Part shown: in pieces, positions 5,939-9,297 of the stretch | Numbering within the stretch: the stretch's first letter is position 1 | Layout: each line of letters begins with the position of its first letter | Source of the DNA: Halobacteriales archaeon | Lineage (GTDB): Archaea; Thermoplasmatota; E2; JACPAO01; JAHFTW01 | Direction of reading: 5' to 3' | Assembly: GCA_020201445.1 (NCBI GenBank) | Contig: JAIVGU010000073.1 | Coordinates: forward strand, 1-9,297 | DNA length: 9,297 nucleotides | Made by a program: the position numbers and the translations under genes | Notes under the pieces: model-generated | Databases searched by the model: none | Told to the model about the DNA's origin: nothing | The model's input: only the letters and a program-made list of their open reading frames with translations

Positions 5939-6087
5939 GAACCGCGAAAGCCGCGAACGACAAGGAATGGACTCCATGGGTTCCGTGCCCTCCGCGGTTC
6001 GTTGGGCCGACCCGCCCGCCTAAAACCATGGATTCCACGGATGACACGGATTTACACCGTCCGTGCAAGCCGTGGAATCCGTGGTTT
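5939..6087 (+). repeat. Composite intergenic repeat, copy C, ending in a long hairpin
   Basis: Located between the divergent DUF373 and hutU genes, this starts with GAACCGCGAAAGCCGCGAA (5939-5957), like the left flank of copy A. It continues through the opposed array (5972-5998), the same spacer (TTGGGCCGACCCGCCCGCC, 6002-6020), and the forward array ACCATGGAT, TCCACGGAT, GACACGGAT (6025-6051, approximate unit edges). Instead of the T-tract and right flank of copy A, it folds back. Arm 6023-6040 pairs with 6070-6087 (18 bp, one G-T wobble), and an inner stem 6045-6050 pairs with 6060-6065 around a 9-nt loop. The hairpin ends about 54 bases before the hutU start. Confidence 0.85.
6023..6087. 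other. Large near-perfect hairpin or cruciform sequence upstream of hutU
   Basis: Two stems share one axis. The outer stem is 18 bp (AAACCATGGATTCCACGG against CCGTGGAATCCGTGGTTT) with a single T opposite G. A symmetric 4+4 internal loop (6041-6044, 6066-6069) leads to an inner 6-bp stem CACGGA/TCCGTG with a 9-nt loop (6051-6059). The outer arms are 9-nt repeat units facing each other. It could be structured in DNA or RNA; whether it lies in a transcript depends on the hutU transcription start, which probably lies downstream. Confidence 0.8.
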
Positions 6088-6110
6088 GGGAGTGCGGGAG
6101 TGCGCGAAAC

Positions 6111-6118
6111 CCCTATGC
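6111..6118 (+). promoter_or_regulatory. Candidate TATA-like element for hutU
   Basis: CCCTATGC is the most AT-rich short stretch just before hutU and is centred about 26 bases before GTG 6141, the same placement as at hutH. It is a weak consensus match. It supports GTG 6141 over the GTG codons at 6063, 6072 and 6081, which lie inside the hairpin. Confidence 0.3.
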
Positions 6119-6140
6119 GGCAGGTGCAGGTCCGCACCGC

Positions 6141-7817
6141 GTGCCCGGCGCCCCGAGCCAGCCGAAGACGAGGACCGCCAAGCGCCCGCCGGTGGCCAAG
6201 CCCACGACGCCGCTGCGCTGCAAGAGCTGGCGCACCGAGGCCATCCTGCGGATGCTGGAGAACAACCTCCACAACGCCGAGGAGCCGGACAAGCTCATCG
6301 TCTACGGCGGCACCGGCAAGGCGGCGCGCAACCCCAAGGCGCTCGCGGCCATCAAGCGGGCGCTCGCGGCGCTCGGCGACGACGAGACGCTGCTCATCCA
6401 GTCCGGCAAGCCGGTCGCCGTCTTCCCGACCTGGGAGCAGGCGCCGCGCGTCCTCATCGCCAACAGCCACCTCGTCCCGCACTGGAGCAACTGGGCGGAG
6501 TTCAACAAGCTGGAGGCGGAGGGGCTCACGATGTACGGCCAGATGACGGCGGGCTCCTGGTGCTACATCGGGACGCAGGGCATCATCCAGGGCACCTACG
6601 AGACGTTCGCCGCCGCGGCGCGCACGCACTTCGGCTCCGACCTCAAGGGCCGCGTCGTCCTCACCGGCGGCCTCGGCGGCATGGGCGGGGCGCAGCCGCT
6701 CGCCATCACGATGGACGGCGGCGCCGCGCTCTGCGTCGAGGTGGACCGCGCCCGCGCCCAGCGCCGCCTCGACGCCGGCTTCCTCGACGCCATCGTCGAC
6801 GACCTGCCCCTCGCCCGCGAGCTGGTGGAGCAGGCGGCCGCAGCCCGCACGCCGCTGTCCGTCGGCCTCGTCGCCAACGCCGCGCAGGCGTTCCCCGACC
6901 TGCTCAAGGCCGGGTTCAGGCCCGACCTGGTCACCGACCAGACCAGCGCGCACGACCCGCTGCGCTACGTCCCGCTCGGCCTCTCCGTGGAAGAGTCCGC
7001 TGCCTTGCGCGCGAAGGACCCGGCGGAGCACACCCGCCGCGCCCAGGAGTCGATGGCCCGCCACGTCGAGGCGATGGTCGGCTTCGCCAGGCGCGGCAGC
7101 CACGCCTTCGACTACGGCAACAACATCCGCGAGGGGGCCCGCCTCGGCGGCCTGGCGCGCGAGACTGCGTTCTCGTTCCCCGGCTTCGTGCCCGCCTACG
7201 TCCGCCCCATGTTCTGCGAGGGCCGCGGCCCGTTCCGCTGGCTCAGCCTCCAGAACCGCCCCGAGGACATCCGCCGCACCGAGCGGCTGGTGCGCGAGAT
7301 GTTCCCCAGGAACAGGACGCTCAACAACTGGCTCGACCTCGCGGAGAAGCACCTGCCCTGGGAAGGGCTCGCGGCGCGCGTCTGCTGGCTCGGCATGGGC
7401 GAGCGCGACCGCTTCGCGCTGGCGATGAACGGCCTCGTCCGCAAGGGGGAGATCGGCCCCATCGCCGTCACCCGCGACCACCTGGATTGTGGAAGTGTGG
7501 CGAGCCCCTACCGCGAGACGGAGGGGATGCTGGACGGCAGCGACGCCATCGCCGACTGGCCTCTGCTCAACGCCATGCTCAACGTCGCCGCCGGCGCCGA
7601 CTCGGTCCACCTCCACAACGGTGGCGGCGTCGGCATCGGCTACTCCACCCACGCCGGCATGGTCGTCGTCCTCGACGGCACCAGGCTCGCCGCGGAGAAG
7701 GCCAAGCGCGTCTTCCGCGCCGACCCCGGCATGGGCATCGTGCGGCACGCCGACGCCGGCTACGCGAAGGCCAAGCAGGTGGCGAAGCGGGAGAGGGTGC
7801 GGACGCCCCTGGTGTAG
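6141..7817 (+). CDS. hutU: Urocanate hydratase (urocanase)
   Basis: Cytosolic NAD+-dependent enzyme that hydrates trans-urocanate to 4-imidazolone-5-propionate, the second step of histidine degradation. Here NAD+ acts as a tightly bound electrophile. From GTG 6141 the product is 558 aa, against 557 in Pseudomonas putida. Visible landmarks are LRCKSWRTEAILRMLENNL (25-43), VYGGTGKAARN (54-64), MYGQMTAGSW..GTQGI (131-148), the glycine-rich nucleotide motif LTGGLGGMGGAQPLA (174-188), LVTDQTSAHDPL (263-274), FDYGNNIR (323-330), FCEGRGPFRW (358-367), the active-site cysteine region ARVCWLG (Cys415), DHLDCGSVASPYRETE (446-461) and LHNGGGVGIGYSTHAG (491-506). The first ~24 residues are a basic, Pro-rich extension. 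The alternative GTG 6192 would give 541 aa. It is not in an operon with hutH. A YndJ-family gene begins 2 bases after its stop. Confidence 0.95.
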   Translation: MPGAPSQPKTRTAKRPPVAKPTTPLRCKSWRTEAILRMLENNLHNAEEPDKLIVYGGTGKAARNPKALAAIKRALAALGDDETLLIQSGKPVAVFPTWEQAPRVLIANSHLVPHWSNWAEFNKLEAEGLTMYGQMTAGSWCYIGTQGIIQGTYETFAAAARTHFGSDLKGRVVLTGGLGGMGGAQPLAITMDGGAALCVEVDRARAQRRLDAGFLDAIVDDLPLARELVEQAAAARTPLSVGLVANAAQAFPDLLKAGFRPDLVTDQTSAHDPLRYVPLGLSVEESAALRAKDPAEHTRRAQESMARHVEAMVGFARRGSHAFDYGNNIREGARLGGLARETAFSFPGFVPAYVRPMFCEGRGPFRWLSLQNRPEDIRRTERLVREMFPRNRTLNNWLDLAEKHLPWEGLAARVCWLGMGERDRFALAMNGLVRKGEIGPIAVTRDHLDCGSVASPYRETEGMLDGSDAIADWPLLNAMLNVAAGADSVHLHNGGGVGIGYSTHAGMVVVLDGTRLAAEKAKRVFRADPGMGIVRHADAGYAKAKQVAKRERVRTPLV

Positions 7818-7819
7818 CC

Positions 7820-9297
7820 GTGCATCCCGCCCGCCGGCTGCGCATCCAGGCGGCCCTCGGGGGCGTGGCCTTCCTGGCCCTCGCCGTCTTCGCGCCATGG
7901 GGGTGGGACGCGGACGGCGTGGTCGTGCGCGCCCTCGCGCTGGCCATCCTCGTCGTCGTTCCGCTCGGCTTCGCGCTCGCTGCCGTGCCCGACCGTCGTG
8001 GCAGGGAGCCGTGGCCGCTGCGCGCCGCCGCCTGGCTGCACGCGCCCGCCGCCTCGCTCGCCGTGGTCGCGCTGCTGATGCCGCCCGGCCCGCTTGCCGG
8101 GGCGTTGTGCATTCCGTGGCTGGCGTTCGCCACCTTGGGCGTCCTCTGGGCGGCCATCCGGCTCCTCTCCCGCCCGTGGCCGCTCGCGCAGGAGTTCGCC
8201 TTCGACGCCAGCCTCGCCTTCCTGCTCAACGGCGCCCTGTTCCTGCTCTTCTGGCGCGCCGGCCTCCACCCGCTCGGGTTCCCCAGCCTCGTCATCGCCC
8301 TGACGGCCATCCACTTCCACTTCGCCTCCTTCGCCATCCCCGCGATGCTCGGCATGGCGGGCCGCGTCCTGCGCGCCGGCACCCGCCGCGGCAGGTCCCT
8401 CCCCCTCGCGGTCGCCGCCTGCGCCGTCGGCCTGCCCCTCACCGCCGCCGGCATCATCGCGTCCCCCCTCCTGGAGGCCATCGGCGCGGCGCTCGTGGCG
8501 CTCGCCGGCCTCGCCGCCGCCCTGCTGACCACCCGCGCCGCCCACCGCGTCGCGGCGCCTGCGGCCCCCGTGCTCGGGCTCGCGGCTGCCGCGGCGCTCG
8601 GCGGCATGCTCCTCGCGGCAGCCTACGGCACGCGCAGCCTGCTCGGCGCATGGGTGCCGCCGATGGAGACCATGCTCTTCGTCCACAGCGCGCTCAACGG
8701 GGCCGGCTTCGCGACGCTCGGCCTCGCCGGCTGGACCTTCTCCGGCAAGGGAGCCGTGACCTCACCGCCCGGCATCCCGTTCAGCCAACTCCGCTCGCAC
8801 GGGTCGGTCGGCCCCACGTTCTTCGAGCGCACCGGCGCCGTCGACGCTGGCCGTTCTCCTCCGCGCGGGCTCGCCGCCGACCTCGGGGCGTTCGCCAGCG
8901 CCCGCTTCCACCCGGACAAGGTCCACCCCGCCATCCGGGCGTTCTACGAGGACACGCTGGCCTGCAGCCTTGTGGTCCGCCCCGCGTGGCCGCGCTCCTC
9001 CGCGGGGCGCCGGGTGTGGGCCCGGCTCGGGCGCCGCTTCGGCCAGATGGACTTCCCCCGCGACGACGCGGAGGGCCAGCTTGACAGCCGCCTGCTCGCC
9101 CTGCGCTCCGCCGCCGACGGCCGCACCGACGTGCGCGGCTGGGTCCGCACCCGCCCCGACGGCCGCGCCCTCTACGCCGCCGCCTACTCGACGCACGCGT
9201 GGAACGGCGAGACCTACGCCAACATCGCCTTCCCCCTGCCGGGCGGCAACCTGACGAGCATCCTGCGCTGGCAGGACCTCGACGGCCAGCCCGGCGG
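7820..9297 (+). CDS. YndJ-family polytopic membrane protein with C-terminal soluble domain (3' end outside window)
   Basis: No biochemical role is established for YndJ proteins. GTG 7820 begins 2 bases after the hutU stop, so co-transcription is likely. The 492 codons present show about ten hydrophobic segments, at roughly 8-27, 34-56, 69-87, 94-116, 128-147, 156-183, 194-214, 217-237, 249-270 and 282-305. The sixth holds LTAIHFHFASF (161-171), and the tenth holds MLFVHSALNGAGFATLGLAGW; both resemble the conserved histidine-bearing helices of YndJ. After about 310 the chain is soluble and contains HPAIRAFYEDTLACSLVVRP (369-388), GRRFGQMDFP (404-413) and DVRGWVRTRPDGRALYAAAY (437-456), a C-terminal region I recall from longer YndJ homologues. 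Known family members are mostly bacterial, so a bacterial origin by transfer is possible. The family call is from motif recall, not a search. The remaining end lies beyond 9297. Confidence 0.7.
   Translation, partial: MHPARRLRIQAALGGVAFLALAVFAPWGWDADGVVVRALALAILVVVPLGFALAAVPDRRGREPWPLRAAAWLHAPAASLAVVALLMPPGPLAGALCIPWLAFATLGVLWAAIRLLSRPWPLAQEFAFDASLAFLLNGALFLLFWRAGLHPLGFPSLVIALTAIHFHFASFAIPAMLGMAGRVLRAGTRRGRSLPLAVAACAVGLPLTAAGIIASPLLEAIGAALVALAGLAAALLTTRAAHRVAAPAAPVLGLAAAAALGGMLLAAAYGTRSLLGAWVPPMETMLFVHSALNGAGFATLGLAGWTFSGKGAVTSPPGIPFSQLRSHGSVGPTFFERTGAVDAGRSPPRGLAADLGAFASARFHPDKVHPAIRAFYEDTLACSLVVRPAWPRSSAGRRVWARLGRRFGQMDFPRDDAEGQLDSRLLALRSAADGRTDVRGWVRTRPDGRALYAAAYSTHAWNGETYANIAFPLPGGNLTSILRWQDLDGQPG

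Noticed and set aside
6063..6140. N-terminal extension of hutU from GTG 6063, 6072 or 6081
   Set aside because: These codons lie in the arms and loop of the copy C hairpin and would add residues not found in urocanases. GTG 6141 gives the family length.
5865..7898. Very long open frame on the minus strand opposite hutU, continuous with DUF373 and mptE
   Set aside because: The translation is low-complexity Arg/Ala/Gly/Val sequence. The true coding strand has a full-length urocanase with all motifs. It is an antisense shadow caused by high GC at the third codon position.

Overview
The window is very GC-rich (roughly 70% by eye) and gene-dense. It most likely comes from a high-GC archaeon, plausibly a euryarchaeote or Thermoplasmatota-like lineage known from metagenomes. 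Four things suggest this. A DUF373 protein and an MptE-type 6-hydroxymethyl-dihydropterin diphosphokinase, both essentially archaeal families, sit in tandem. A clear archaeal TATA box (TTTATA) lies 33 to 28 bases before the DUF373 start. AT-rich hexamers occur at similar distances before several other starts. Shine-Dalgarno sequences are mostly weak or absent, with many GTG starts. The lineage is inferred from gene content, not from a marker tree.

Layout from left to right: (1) a single-pass membrane protein of unknown function (66-836, +), whose 3' end overlaps the 3' end of hutH by 56 bases; (2) hutH, histidine ammonia-lyase (781-2199, -), with a complete active site but about 38 residues shorter at the C terminus than Pseudomonas putida HutH; (3) an intergenic composite repeat (copy A); (4) a site-2-type M50 membrane protease with a PDZ domain (2412-3815, -), divergent from (5) cutA (3928-4245, +); (6) repeat copy B, in the opposite orientation, filling the gap between the convergent cutA and mptE; (7) mptE (4326-5015, -), directly downstream of (8) a DUF373 membrane protein (5018-5864, -) that carries a frameshift near 5177; (9) repeat copy C, with a long hairpin, between the divergent DUF373 and hutU genes; (10) hutU, urocanate hydratase (6141-7817, +), followed after 2 bases by (11) a YndJ-family polytopic membrane protein that runs off the right edge.

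Functionally, hutH and hutU encode the first two steps of histidine degradation (histidine to urocanate to imidazolone propionate). They are 4 kb apart, on opposite strands and in separate transcription units. The later enzymes (imidazolonepropionase, formiminoglutamate processing) are not in the window. MptE makes the pterin diphosphate used for tetrahydromethanopterin or folate-type C1 carriers.

The most unusual features are the three copies of a 9-nt-periodic composite repeat (NNCACGGAT units), which fill the 3' intergenic spaces and form a large hairpin before hutU, and the DUF373 frameshift, which as read joins DUF373 in frame to MptE. No RNA gene, CRISPR array, insertion sequence or replication origin was recognised. 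No gene-free stretch exceeds about 280 bases.
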